64,000 bases of DNA from Pholis gunnellus (lineage: Eukaryota > Chordata > Actinopteri > Perciformes > Pholidae): positions 3,907,947 through 3,971,946 of the forward strand of contig OU342811.1 of NCBI GenBank assembly GCA_910591455.2. Reading direction: 5' to 3'. Below the pieces are notes generated by a model. That model had not been told where the DNA came from. It worked only from the letters and a program-made list of their open reading frames with translations, and made no database searches. Below, piece after piece: positions 23,298 to 35,220 of this stretch (position 1 is its first letter; every line of letters starts with the position of its first letter). The translations under genes and the position numbers were made by a program.

Positions 23298-25044
23298 AGA
23301 CGATTGAAATGTATTATTAATTAATAATATATTATTAAAATATTACTTTGTTGATTTACTACTCATGGTCAAAGAAAACAGCTGATGATGTGAATCAGGT
23401 TGTTCCCATAAATAATAAGATGATTGAACGAGTGGGGGGGTGGGGTTGTCTAATACTTATGTTTTTATGTGGTACTTGAGTGAAACTTTTATTTTGCCAT
23501 CCTTTTCTCCCCACTATTGATTTTTTTTAAACAGACAAATTCTACCCACATTTGCCGAGTGTTGATTTGGACCGTGTGTGCATACGTTCAGTCAAGCCCG
23601 ATAAAATCTCCCAGCGAGCAACAGAAAGCAGAAGAATTGGATGTAAAACATGAAAAGATGAAAGTTCAGACAGAGAGAAATAGAGCCTGAGAGCCAGGTA
23701 CAGAGAGGAAGTCAAAGGTCACCTATTTCTTGCTCTATTAGAATTAGTTGGTGCTGCAGCTAGAGATTAGATATCCATTGCCCACATGATGAATGACTGT
23801 GATCGTACGCAGCTGCAGAGATCTGAATCACTGTAAAGAGACAGTTTTAGAGTTTCGCAGGGTGTGATTTGCTTCTCGGAGAGTGAGTGAAGCCCGGAAG
23901 GAATACCACCAAGGTCTCCCGATCCAGAAGCAATTTCTCAGCTGCGTGATCACACTTCCAGCTCTCCACAGGGGGCTTCATGTTAAGAGCTCTCTGCTTG
24001 GATTATCAATATAGATGTAAAATCTGAGCGAGGAGAGTTTTGGAGACAGAGGATAAGAGCCTGAAGAACACTGGCAAACCATCGGTGTTGTTGTTATGGA
24101 GTATATCAACGCCCTCACCTTGTTTGGAATCAGAAACAGGGTTAAACTTGTTTTAGACTGTAGCAGTTCGCCTGCGACAGAAATGAAAACTATTGATGTT
24201 TGCGTTGTAAAATTTCAAAATTGAGCAAAGAGATCTTGAATGATCTGCAGGCAATCGGTGAAGTTTCTCATAATGTCAACACATTACTAAATAATATTTA
24301 GTTTTTGTGCCAAAAGGTGCACACGTACACGCACATGCACGTACACACGCACACACTCACAAGGAAGGTTATAAGAGCATCAATGGGCACCATAGCAGCA
24401 GCCTTCCTCTGCAAATCAAGTGGATACATCTCGTCTTGATCTCATCTCTTGTCGACTCCTGAATTTGCATCAACCTCTGCCATCACAATAACAGTGTCCA
24501 TGACCACCGAAAACATGATGAATGCATAGATGAGCGTGCACCTTCCTGAGGATTGTAAATTAGCATAATGAACACTTCAATAATACCATATAAGGCTACA
24601 TCCTGCCACGCATGTCCTATAATGGGGTCCTGATTTCATAGATCAATAAAGGAGTCTGAAGTCAGAACTAAAGGAACCTGCTAAAGTCAAGGAATGGGAG
24701 AAAATAATGAGTGTTGTTCATGCCGGGTCAACTGAAATAAAGAAGAAATGCTTCCACAAGAAAAAGGTCTCACCACAACAAGGAGATAGAGGACTGCAAA
24801 GGGAGGGTCCAATGAATGAAGTTGTTTTGCAGTCTGAGATGTTCATGTTGATATTATAGTGTTATACAATATAGCATCAATAGTTAATTTAAATGACCAG
24901 CGATATCCTTTGGCTTTAGAAATACATTTAGAATCATATTAGCCCATAATTGCTTGCTTTCATGAAATCATATGAATGGACGGCATGCGACTTCGCTGCA
25001 TTCATTTAAACTGTGTAAGAATTGTACAGCTATGATCTCAGCTC

Positions 25045-25050
25045 ATATAC

Positions 25051-25095
<45 letters not shown>
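25045..25095. repeat. (AT)n microsatellite with interruptions
   Basis: About 50 bp of alternating AT with one C and one G interruption (ATACATAT, ATATGTAT). Confidence 0.95.
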
Positions 25096-26583
25096 CTCCG
25101 CCTCTAGTATTAAGTGTGTGCTTATTAATTCTACCCAAGATTGTCTTGTTTGTTTTTTCTGCAAAGAAAAGATATACAGGTATGTTATCGTTATGATATA
25201 TTAATAATACGAAGAAGAAAGATAAATGTCACACACTGTTATAATATGGTGAGCTAAGCATGAACAACAACAGTAGACGGAGGCAAGCTGGAACTTGCTC
25301 TTTCTGTGGGACGATTGTCACTGTTAGCTCCTGATGGAAATGCTCCGGACACATTTCAAACGGTCCATGTTTGCTTATAGACTGAGTAGTTTTCTGCTCC
25401 ACTGGTGTGATCTCTCCGGGGGAAAGGGAGGAGGAGGTGATGAAGATCAAACTGTGCGAGCTAGAAGCTCTGTGCCAAGACAGAACAAGGAGTTAGGAAG
25501 GGGGGGGGGGACAAAATAAAATAATCACTAAGTCATATAAAAGTAAAAGAAAACATGCAAGTATGCCAGAAATACTTGAAGTATCAAACATTAAATGTAT
25601 TTTGCAGAACTGCCGCTCGGTGTGAGAGTGTATATTCATGTGTATTTAATCAATAGTTCGGTATTACCAAAGCACTGACACACAATGTCCATTAGCAATG
25701 AGGTGATGCTGGTGTTCAGCTGTGAATACTGTTGATCTATAACAACCCAACATACACGACAGAGTAGAAAGAGCATCTCCCTCTGGAGCGACGTGGTGAA
25801 GTAGTGAAGCGTAAAGTAACAAGTAAAGCACGAGGATTGGACGATCTTCTGTAGTGTCAAAGAAAGGCGCCTTGTCTTCTGTGAGCAATACAGTTAGAGC
25901 CGCATCAATAAACTCTTTTTAAAAGAGAGTGAACATTCTATCATTATCAGAAAATCAATCTCCGTTTGTGTTAGTCTGTGTGCCCGTGCTTGGTGCGACA
26001 ATATCATGCTCCGTTTGACTTTATCATCTCGTCTTTATGATCACAATCCAAATCCTATCCATAACGTTAACGACTCTTATTGAAAGGCGGAGCAAAGTAT
26101 TGGTAAAGAGGCATATGGAGAATAAAGACGTGGGGCGTCAGATCCATGGACAAGAGATGGAAAACTGTTTTTTATTTAAGGACAAAGAATTCACTGAAAT
26201 GAACGGAACTCGGTGGGCGGACATGCCACTGCACCAGAATCATCTCTAAATGATTCTACATATTATATAACATCTTAGTTCTGATAGTAAGCTCTAGGAT
26301 CTCTCCTGAGATGGGGGAGCAGATGATAAGCTTGCATGTCGCTGTCACTTTTTTTTTACAGCTGCAGTATTAACATCAAGTGGTCTTTAGCGTGCCACGC
26401 CAGCAGAGGTTCGCTCCCACAGAGAGTGTACGCACACTGGGTCCTGTGTGGATAAATGGGTGTGACAAATGATGTAGAAAATTGAAAAGGATCCAATCAC
26501 GCATACTCCCTCAGTGATTGGCTGAGAGCTGAACCCCTTCATCTTCCCTGTTCTGCTTTAATCAGATGGAGATTACAGAGCGG

Positions 26584-26584
<1 letters not shown>

Positions 26585-26623
<39 letters not shown>

Positions 26624-26782
26624 ACTGTTACTAGCTCCCTACGGGTGCTGCACCCACCCTGCTCTATTCTCAGAAGAAATGGCACACAATTAGATTTGCA
26701 GGGCCAGTGTGTGTGTGTGTGTGTGTGTGTATGCATATTTCTATATGGAAGGACAGTGTGTGTGTGTGTGTTTGCACATGAT

Positions 26783-26824
<42 letters not shown>
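26585..26824. repeat. Cluster of four microsatellites: CA, TG, TG, AG
   Basis: (CA)18 at 26585-26620, (TG)12 at 26707-26730, TG at 26756-26771 and (AG)19 at 26786-26824 lie within 240 bp. All frames over the cluster are dipeptide-repeat artefacts. Confidence 0.95.
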
Positions 26825-26826
<2 letters not shown>

Positions 26827-27470
26827 GTGAGCGGAGGCTCTGCCGTCAACCTCATGTGTAATCATGTGGACTCGGCGTCCCCCCCTCTCTGCTCCTGCAT
26901 ATTAAACACATTATGAGGTGTGCCCTGTGGGACGGACCGGAGACACTGAGAGGGACAAAAGTCAAGAGCATCCCTCCCTCTGGACACTCACTGAATATGG
27001 AGTTAGTCGCTGCATTATTAAAAGAGCTCTCCAGCCATGTATCACTCTTTTTTTTACAAAGTTGTAGGACGCAAGAGAAAGACCTCTAGTATGGCTAAAA
27101 GAAATATGGGTCGTACACTTCCCATGATGCAACTAGAAAGTGTTTCCAGCGTGAACGTTCATAACTTAAAAAATGTAGCAAACGTGCTCATTTTAATCCA
27201 AACTGGGATGTTTTGACTAAACCTGACCAAGTTGTTTCTTTGTGTTTTTTGTTACGTATTGTTTAAATTTAAAAAAGTTAATCAAGTGTGAAAAAAACTG
27301 CCAATCCAGGAGAAAATAAGTTTCCGTCAAAAACGTTATTGCAGTTTAGTTGTGCAGGAACCTTATTTTGTAGGAGACGGGGCTTCAAAATAAGGCTCAC
27401 TCTATCTTTGTAGTTTCTATTTTCAAAGATGTTTTGTAGGATTGGTCTGGTTTTTAGAAATAAGAAAAGG

Positions 27471-27471
<1 letters not shown>

Positions 27472-27541
<70 letters not shown>
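27472..27541 (+). repeat. (CT)35 microsatellite
   Basis: A pure CT run of 70 bp. This is a perfect homopurine-homopyrimidine mirror repeat and could form a triplex (H-DNA). Confidence 0.97.
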
Positions 27542-27544
<3 letters not shown>

Positions 27545-28427
27545 GAGATGTTTTTCGGATATTAGCGTGTCTCAAAAATCACTTTCCAGACGTGTTCTTG
27601 TCAGCTAAAAAATATAAATTGAAAACAGAAAAAGTCAAGACTGGTAACATTGAAACAATAATTTAATGCAAATGGTGCTTGACAAGATCATTTTTATCTT
27701 GGATGAGAAAAGGCATAATGACATGTAATCATCCTAAAATAAAATGCATTCTCTGAATGTGTCCCCTCACTGCCGGTTCTATCCCCTTGGCGCCTTTAAA
27801 AACCAAAATAGGAGAGAAATGTCTTAGTTTCCCATCCTGACTCTCCTCTTTCAGCTCTTATTTCACGCTCTAGCACGCCGCTGTAATACAGCACAAGATC
27901 CTTTCTTTTTTTTTTATGGACACAGGCATATTTCTTCTTCATCTTGTGTTCGTGCACGGCGGCTCTGACCCTTGCAATCCTCTTACGGCTCTTCCTCTCG
28001 GACCCTTGCACTGTGGGTGATGCAGGAACCGGGGCTTATTGCAGCTTACACTTTTATACTCATTGTGAGTCACCCTGAATAAGTTAGCTAAACGACCCGA
28101 CTGTGAAGCTTTAACGGCACTTTTTAGTTTGTGTAATGGCTGCACAGTGTCACGGGATAAAGTCCTGCAGCAACCGAAGACGAGACGGAGAGATTAGGAT
28201 GAAACAAATGCTTTCATCATGTAACAGTTCATCATCATAGGGCATAAATCAAACAAACCGCACGATGTATGACTTTATGTATGTATCTATGTATGTGGCA
28301 ACGTGTTTTATGACCGTACAACAGCACAAGGTGTGATATGTTGCAGCACTGCATCACAGTAAGGACGAGATTTTACAAACTCTGTCCGCTAATGCGACTG
28401 ACTTTAGTGCAGTGGCCTCAAGTCTTT

Positions 28428-28461
<34 letters not shown>

Positions 28462-31400
28462 ACACCTATGCACACACAACACACACAGCAACAGTGCCAT
28501 CAGCTGTGCATGAGTCAGCAGAGGGTCTGTCCCGTCCATCTCTTTTGGGAAAAAACACACACACACTCACACACTATTGCTATGTGCTGTCTGGGAATAA
28601 ACACGCACACACAGTGTGGAGGCTCACTTCTAAAGGAACCTCAAAGCGTGCAGACTCGCACCACAAACACTCGTTCACAGAGAGAAGCGCCCACAGAGAG
28701 GCATGCATGGAAACAGACACAGGTAAAAAAGAAGGGGGGCTGTCATGGTAGAACCAGACAGTACACACAGTGTGTGAAAGGTCAGGGTGCTGTGTGTCTG
28801 TTCACAAATGTTAATGCGAGGCATTATTGCTTCATCTCACCAGTTCAGGCTGGAACACCAGGGCGGGCAGAGCAAAAATAATAATCCGCAACTCCAGTTA
28901 TTCCCACACAGACGGCCTACCTGAGTGTCTCGGGGAAGCAGGAGTCCTCAGGTAGAGTCGGTCCTATAATGGTGAATTCGCATTCCAGTCACATCACTGG
29001 CCTCGGGGTTACAACGGAAAGACAAGCTAACAAGGGCACCCTCCTGCAGGAGAGCAGAGACAGAGAAGGAGGAAGAGGAGGGATGGGAAGAAGAAAGAAA
29101 GAAAGAAATGTCAACATGTTGCATCATTAATTCGTTAGTATTCCTTCAGCTTCTCCCCCTCCTGTCACCTCCCTCTCTCTCCCTCTCTCTCCCTCTCTCT
29201 TTTCATTTCTCCCTACCCTTCCGGGCTGCTCTGCCTCTTTTCCTCTCTTCAAACTTCCTGAGCAGGACATAGAGAAAGGGCGAAGGGAAGATCCAGAGCC
29301 AGTGGTAGCTGTAGAGTTTTACGGAGATGCAAAGTTTGGCGGTAACAATAAAATATTGATGAATCACACTTTTTGCAGATATTTGTTTATTTTCCATGCC
29401 AAAGGCAGCGAAATGGCAGCTATAGCATACTGTCTGGTGGACTACAAGTTCAGGATCGATTTTTATCAAACGAGTTGAACACTTGGAAGTGGACACAGCT
29501 TAATCGGGCATGGCGGTCTCCTGGGGAATCCTGGCAATTTGGAGCTAGATACAGCCGTCTATTCGGTCATAGTGGACAGCTTGCTTTCACTCACACAGCC
29601 CACGCCTTCCCCGTGGTTCAGGAGGTGGAGGAAAAGCGTGAAATAAATCGATTCCAGCCACTTAGACCCCAACCGGGCTTTAGGGAGTGGAAGGTTTTTT
29701 TTGCGAAATGACAACCAAAGACAACTGCAGCCTGCTAGCTTACATGACCCCCGAGCTAACAAGGTGGTTAGCTTGTCCCCCAGATTGAAGCAGATAAATG
29801 AATGCATACACAATGAGTACAGGATGATTCATTGATTATTCTGACATTTCATTGGCAAAGAGAGAAATCTTGATTGATGCTGCTGTTGGCATTTCTGCCA
29901 ACATTCTGGCGTGAGTAAGAGTTGGAGAAGCTGACATTTACTTCAGCATTCAACAACCACACAGGGAGAAAATCCGTCAGACGAGAAGAACAGATTCAGT
30001 TTTCTGCAGATGAAAGAGATGCGCTTTGAGTAAACGGCACGACTCTCACTTTTCTCAGCTGAAAAAAAAAAGACTCCTCTTGCTTCCTTTCGTTCCTCAT
30101 CACTGTCCACCTACACATTGTAACCTGCAGCTGATTGTTCATGTTTGCTCTCTTGGGTTTCTCCTGAGGTATTCTGGGAAATGCAAGAATCCGCTAAGTG
30201 AAGTTGCATTTCTTCACAGAAGAGCTCCTGGAACACCGAACACACAGACTGATATATAACGCTGTGGCAACAAAGGCGCCTGAAGCTCCAATTTCTTCTC
30301 TGAGTTTGATTTCAGAGTGGTGTGGGTGTAGCGTAGGTGACTGATAATCTAGCGGAGAAATACTTACATCACATCGGATGCATTGGAATTTGTATATTTC
30401 TTCTCGAATGCATGTTTTTTTTTTCTTGAGGAAATCCCATTTTCAAAATTAATTTACTCGAATTGGCTTCAGGCCTGCGGAGATGTTCTTCTGTTTACTT
30501 TAGGTAAATTAGTTTGCGCGTCCATAAAAGATACAAGTAAGGTAATTAAACAAGGTGATAAAACGCAGCCACAACGTAGCCCAAACACTATTTGTGTGGC
30601 AGAGATAAATGACGAGCTGTAATAACTGTGGCTTCAAAACAAGAAGAAAAATACAAGAAAAGTCCTGATGATTAGATTACCAAATCTAAATTACTTGAAA
30701 ACCACATGATGGATGATGGCAGAACAAAAAGGCAGTGTTCATGAAAAAACAAGTAGAAAACAACATTCATAACGGTGACGAAGAAAAGCAGTCCCCGGGG
30801 GAGGGAGTTAGTGGAAGTGAGGAAGGAGGAAGAGACTGTGTCGGGTCCTTTGGGGGGAACTTTAAGGTGTTTTTCTCCAGAAACTAGACATAAATAACAA
30901 GAAGCAGAGTAGCCAGAGAATCTAATGAACATGAGAGAACCGCTGAGAACAGAGGATCTGGAAACTTCCAGCAGGTCTGAATCAAAGATGCGCATGTCCA
31001 AAAAACTGTACCTGAAGTAACTCTGAGTGCTAATTTCGCAGTTGATCGCAATAATAAATATTGTTTATGAGTCAAAAGCCATAGAACGCTGTGTTGCAGA
31101 GCTTCTTTGTTGTAATATTGTCTAAACTATTATAAACACATGAAGCAGCCACACTGTTGTACTGGGTGACACGTTTCTTTATTAATATGAACACACTCAC
31201 TGTAGTTTATTTGGACTCAGTCGCACATACACCGTCCTGCTGCCACGGATACTCAGTAGAGCACCAAATGTGGATTAATCCCTGCTTTAGGGCCTTCTGA
31301 AAATTAAACTACACATTATCTGTTTGGGTGTTTGGGACACAAGATTTTTATACAATATGAAGATATAGAATAATAACAGATTCATTATCCAAGAAAGACA

Positions 31401-32474
31401 GGCAAGTGGAAATGTAGGTAGTAGGCCTACTTTTGAAAACAGTAAAAAAGAAAAAGAAAAAACTCAACAACACCCTTCATATAAATACTGTCAGTAACGA
31501 TTTAGGGTAGCTGAATACGTTTACGTGGGGTTATACATCCACCTTTATGTGCTACATTCTTGGGAAAGAGGGGCGGATTAGGAAAGAGATTAGGCTAAAT
31601 GTAGTCTGATAGAAAGAGAGAAATGGAAGAGATAAAATGAAGGGGCAAATGAGCGATCGGAAACATCAAAAAGAATGAGATACAGGAGGTAAAGTCAGAC
31701 TTAAAGCAGGAAGTAAGAGTGAAGGAGGGGAGAGTTGGACGGAGAGCAGCAGACAGGTGTCTCAGTGTGACTGTCCTCTCAGCCGGTCAGCACATCTCTG
31801 ACTGACAGCTGGATTAGCGTTAGCTCGGTTTCGCGACAGCGGATTAGCGCTGGTATGGCCCGAAGCAACACAAAAAGGGATTAGCTTTAGCATGTGGCTA
31901 ATGCTGCAGGCTAAGAGATTAGCACTAGCTATAGCATGGCTCAGCGCTACATGAGAAAAGATTAGCTGTCGTCTGACTCCATACTGAACAGTAGACGATC
32001 GGGAGGCTATAGGACCGAACAGCGGGGGGGGGATGAACATCATGTAGGATAGTGGTGGGGAAGATTATCGTGGCTTCTAATGCATTAACCAATGCCGCCG
32101 CGGCAACACGACTCAGGACTATTTGATTTTGAACGTTATCATTTATAATAGAAATAAATTAATAAATACAAATACAAAATATGTATATTTATAAATTTGA
32201 ATGTGCCCATAACTTTCGGTAGCAACACTTTGGTCAACATTGCTTTAAATATGCTTTCAAAATTGTCTTCACTAACTTGGGATCAGACAGGTGTCACTGT
32301 TACATGGCTGTCATTGTCTCACTCAAAGATCATTTATTTGTATTGAGCCTGTCAGAGGTGAGGGCCAAAGAGCAGGACAATTCCTTTTGTTCTGGTAAAT
32401 CGACAATCCAAATGAAACTTTGGATGAAGCGCACTGATGCTTTTACTCATCAAATTCAAAAATGTACTATAACA
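27542..32474. other. No gene seen; CA-rich patches and a GATTAGC cluster
   Basis: Interrupted CA repeats at 28428-28465 and on to 28620 give frames such as 28338-28751 (137 codons), which are low-complexity. A short CCCTCTCT-type array lies at 29160-29200. GATTAGC words cluster at 31812-31966 (separate finding). No exon is convincing. Confidence 0.45.
31812..31966 (+). other. Cluster of five GATTAGC words
   Basis: GATTAGC occurs at 31812, 31842, 31879, 31917 and 31960, spaced 30, 37, 38 and 43 bp, with further TTAGC/GCTAA words between. The sequence around each copy differs, so this is not a simple tandem array. The first three are preceded by G, giving GGATTA, the core bound by K50 homeodomains such as OTX, CRX and PITX. 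Function is not shown by sequence alone. Confidence 0.6.
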
Positions 32475-32932
32475 TAGATAGACTGTATATAAGAAGTGGA
32501 CGTAGTCGTCGTGACGTCACCCAATGGTTTTGTGGACTGTCATTACCAAGCCTCGAGTTCGTCAATGGCCGTTGCCATCTTGGCATTTTTGCAACCGAAG
32601 AATGGAAGTTACCATATTTGGAATGCGGAGAAGTGACATAGGGACACCGTTTGCGGCTCTGGTAGAAAACTGTCAATCACAATAGCCCCGCCCTAAAGCA
32701 TACATGAACATAAATGAACATCATCCTGTATTGAAGAAGACTTGAAACTAGAGATTGAGACCATAAACTCACGTTTACAATGTTTACTGAGGGAATGAAT
32801 CAAGAGAGAAGTAGAGTCATTTTCTCATAGACTTCAATACAATCAGACTTTTTTTTGCAACCGGAGGAGTCGCCCCCTGCTGGTCAGTAGAGAGAATGCA
32901 GGTTTTAAGACACTTCCATATCGGCTCCTCTA
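32475..32932 (-). repeat. Dispersed repeat family C, copy 2 (inverted)
   Basis: On the minus strand it carries the full set of family C landmarks: GAAGTGTCTTAAAACC, CAGCAGGGGGCGACTCCTC, TCTATGAGAAAATGACTC, CTTCAAGTCTTCTTCAATAC, TATGCTTTAGGGCGGGGC, GTTGCAAAAATGCCAAGATG and the 3' end CCACTTCTTATATACAGTC. It also holds a GTGACGTCACGACGAC stretch containing a perfect TGACGTCA (CRE) site at 32511-32518. Confidence 0.8.
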
Positions 32933-34019
32933 TAGAGCTCTATAGCTGTCCTTGTAAACCCCAAGTAAATACATTTTAGAGGTTAATGTTTATAAAGACT
33001 CACCCTATGCTTTTATTTGCATACAGCAAATCTGACATGGAAACATTCTAACATTACAGCTGCAAGCAACAAAAAGGAATAAAAGGATAACACCTGCCAA
33101 CATACCTGTCAACGTGGTTCTTTTTTTCAGAAAAATGAAAAAAAGGAGAAAACACCATTTCAATCCCTGGAGTAAGTTCAGCAGAATTCTGTCTATGTTA
33201 CACATGCAGCTGTCAAGCGTGTAATTACAGAGGAGCTGTCGCTCCCGCAATAAACATGGTTTGAGGAAGGGACCGTTACAGCGTGTGGTTGTGTATGGCG
33301 CTGCCAGCACGAAGGGCCGAGAACAAAGGGAATGAAACCAGCGCTGCTGGGCTCGGGTCCTTCAACAGCAAAAGAGGGAGGGAAGGTTCTAATCATGCTC
33401 TGGAAAATAAAAATTCAAAAGAAATAAAATATTTCACACTCACTACATTTACTAACTAGCCTTTAATAAGCTGCTGATTATCCAAAATGCAGAAGCATGC
33501 GAGAGCACACAATCCAACCTTTATGATCAGGAGGATCATTCAAATCTTTATTTGGGGGCGTCGCTAAATGCTAACGAGGCCTGTGAGGTTTGACGTGTTG
33601 AGATGTTAAAATAATCAAGAAAATGTAATTAGGATCATTAAGTTGTTGAACCGCCACAAAAGGCAGGACAATATTCAAGACATTAATATTCAAAGCCTTA
33701 ATGCGTGCCGACAACACGACAACGGAGGGTGTTCATCTTGTGTTCTGCTTGTTAAAGTACACATGGCTAAAGCTGTTTCACACCTCATGTGGAGGTCGTA
33801 TGATATTACGATTTATACCATGAGACAATAGAAATATGATTTTTACATGCCATTGTACTGAGCCAAAATACACTTTAAATAATTGTATTGGATTCATAGT
33901 ATTTAATCATTAAGAATTGTTGCAAGTATTTCCCTTACAACATTATTATGTATTTTATTATTTATATATATATATGTATTTATATAGGCATTTATTGATT
34001 ATTTATACAGGTATTTACT

Positions 34020-34200
34020 TATTTGTTTATTTATTTTGATAGGAACAATCCACAATAAGGAGCATCAGTATGAAATACAACATGTAAACATTAGCAAAAA
34101 TGCTAATTCACATCCGTAGTCCCTTGGCAGGTAAGAAAAATGTAGAAATTGCAGATGATGATATGCAGGTACAAATATGCTATATACAAGTAAACAGGAG
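34020..34200. repeat. LINE-like tail fragment
   Basis: TTTATTTATTTTGATAGGAAC, read in pieces, followed by AATCCACAATAAGGAGCATC, then ATTAGCAAAAATGCTAA and CCGTAGTCCCTTGGCAGGT, matches a widespread teleost repeat I remember as TTGATAGGGACA...GCCAGAGTTAGCC...TAGTCCCTGGGCAGG. It is AT-rich on its left side (33950-34020). Class assignment is from memory. Confidence 0.5.
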
Positions 34201-34359
34201 GAATTACATTGTTCTACAAGTCAAATCATAAGTGATCATAGTTCTGGTTTCCCTATGACTTCATTAACTTGATATATTTCCCTGAACTCACAATAGATTA
34301 GACACTCATCACCTTATCCTTACGACCGTATAGGTCTTCTGTTCCCACCTTCTAATGCG

Positions 34360-34560
34360 ACCCACAAGAGCGTTTCCTAAATTAGCGTCACTACCGGTGG
34401 GGATCGTCCTTATAGCCAAATGTTTCGGTTTCACACGGGACACAAACAGCGCTCTCCTGGGTCAAGGTCCTTTGTTTGTTTGACCCGGCCATCCACCGCA
34501 ACCTCCACCCTACGCAGACTTTGTCTCTCTTAACTCTGCGTCACCTTACTTCCTCCTTTA
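34360..34560 (-). repeat. Dispersed repeat family D, copy 2
   Basis: GGGACACAAACAGCGCTCTC, TCCTTTGTTTGTTTGACC and GGCCATCCACCGCAACCTCC are the inverted counterpart of 21297-21400. The element continues upstream (AGCGTTTCCTAAATTAGCG), but its ends are unclear. Confidence 0.6.
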
Positions 34561-35220
34561 GGACGGCTATTAGAGGTCGCTGGCTATCAACACACGTAAA
34601 TAAGAGTCATAATAAGCTGCTAGTAGAAACTATTGGGTCTTTTTTGGGGGGAGGACCGTCTCGATCATACAGTAAAGTAAGGGTCGGAGGACTTGTTGGT
34701 ATGAATGGTTTCTGATGTGACATTATGAATTGTTACTGATATGTTTAGAGGAATAGAAATATGCTTATTAACCTTAATGCTGAGCGTTTAGTGAGAAGAT
34801 TGACACCCCCCTCTTGACTGTGGGGTAAACATAAAGCTCCCGAACATGACTGCATGTAAGTGACAAACATGCAAGACACACATGACCATACAGACTGAGG
34901 CTCACACTATCAGACACACTGCAGTGATGTGGTGTAATCTCAGTCCATGTTACAGAGGGATTATTGTAATGAGCTGCGCCTTGTAGACGGTGGCTTTAGT
35001 AGAGATTTTATATGACGAACAAATCCTCATGTATGCACCCATGTGAGTCTGTGTGCTATCTGGTTCTATTTGATGTACTTATTGCTTTGTGTCTGCCAAA
35101 CAAATGCAATGTGCTGATCTCACATGTATGTGTTCACAGTATGTCTGTTCTTTATGTACATTAGCTGTCGGATAAAATGAATCCACATGGTTCAATCCGT
35201 ATTGTAAATCCCTGATTTAC

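Larger units (their letters stand above)
23298..27470. other. No gene seen; AT, CA, TG and GA arrays
   Basis: Holds (AT)n at 25045-25095, a G run at about 25500-25510, (CA)18 at 26585-26620, (TG)12 at 26707-26730, a shorter TG run at 26756-26771 and (AG)19 at 26786-26824. The stretch 23800-23960 is unusually complex and balanced in composition, but I cannot identify it as exon or regulatory element. Confidence 0.45.
32933..35220. other. No gene seen outside the repeats listed
   Basis: Contains a LINE-like tail (34020-34200) and family D copy 2 (34360-34560). Frames of up to 101 codons (33005-33310, minus) have no recognisable domain. Confidence 0.45.
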
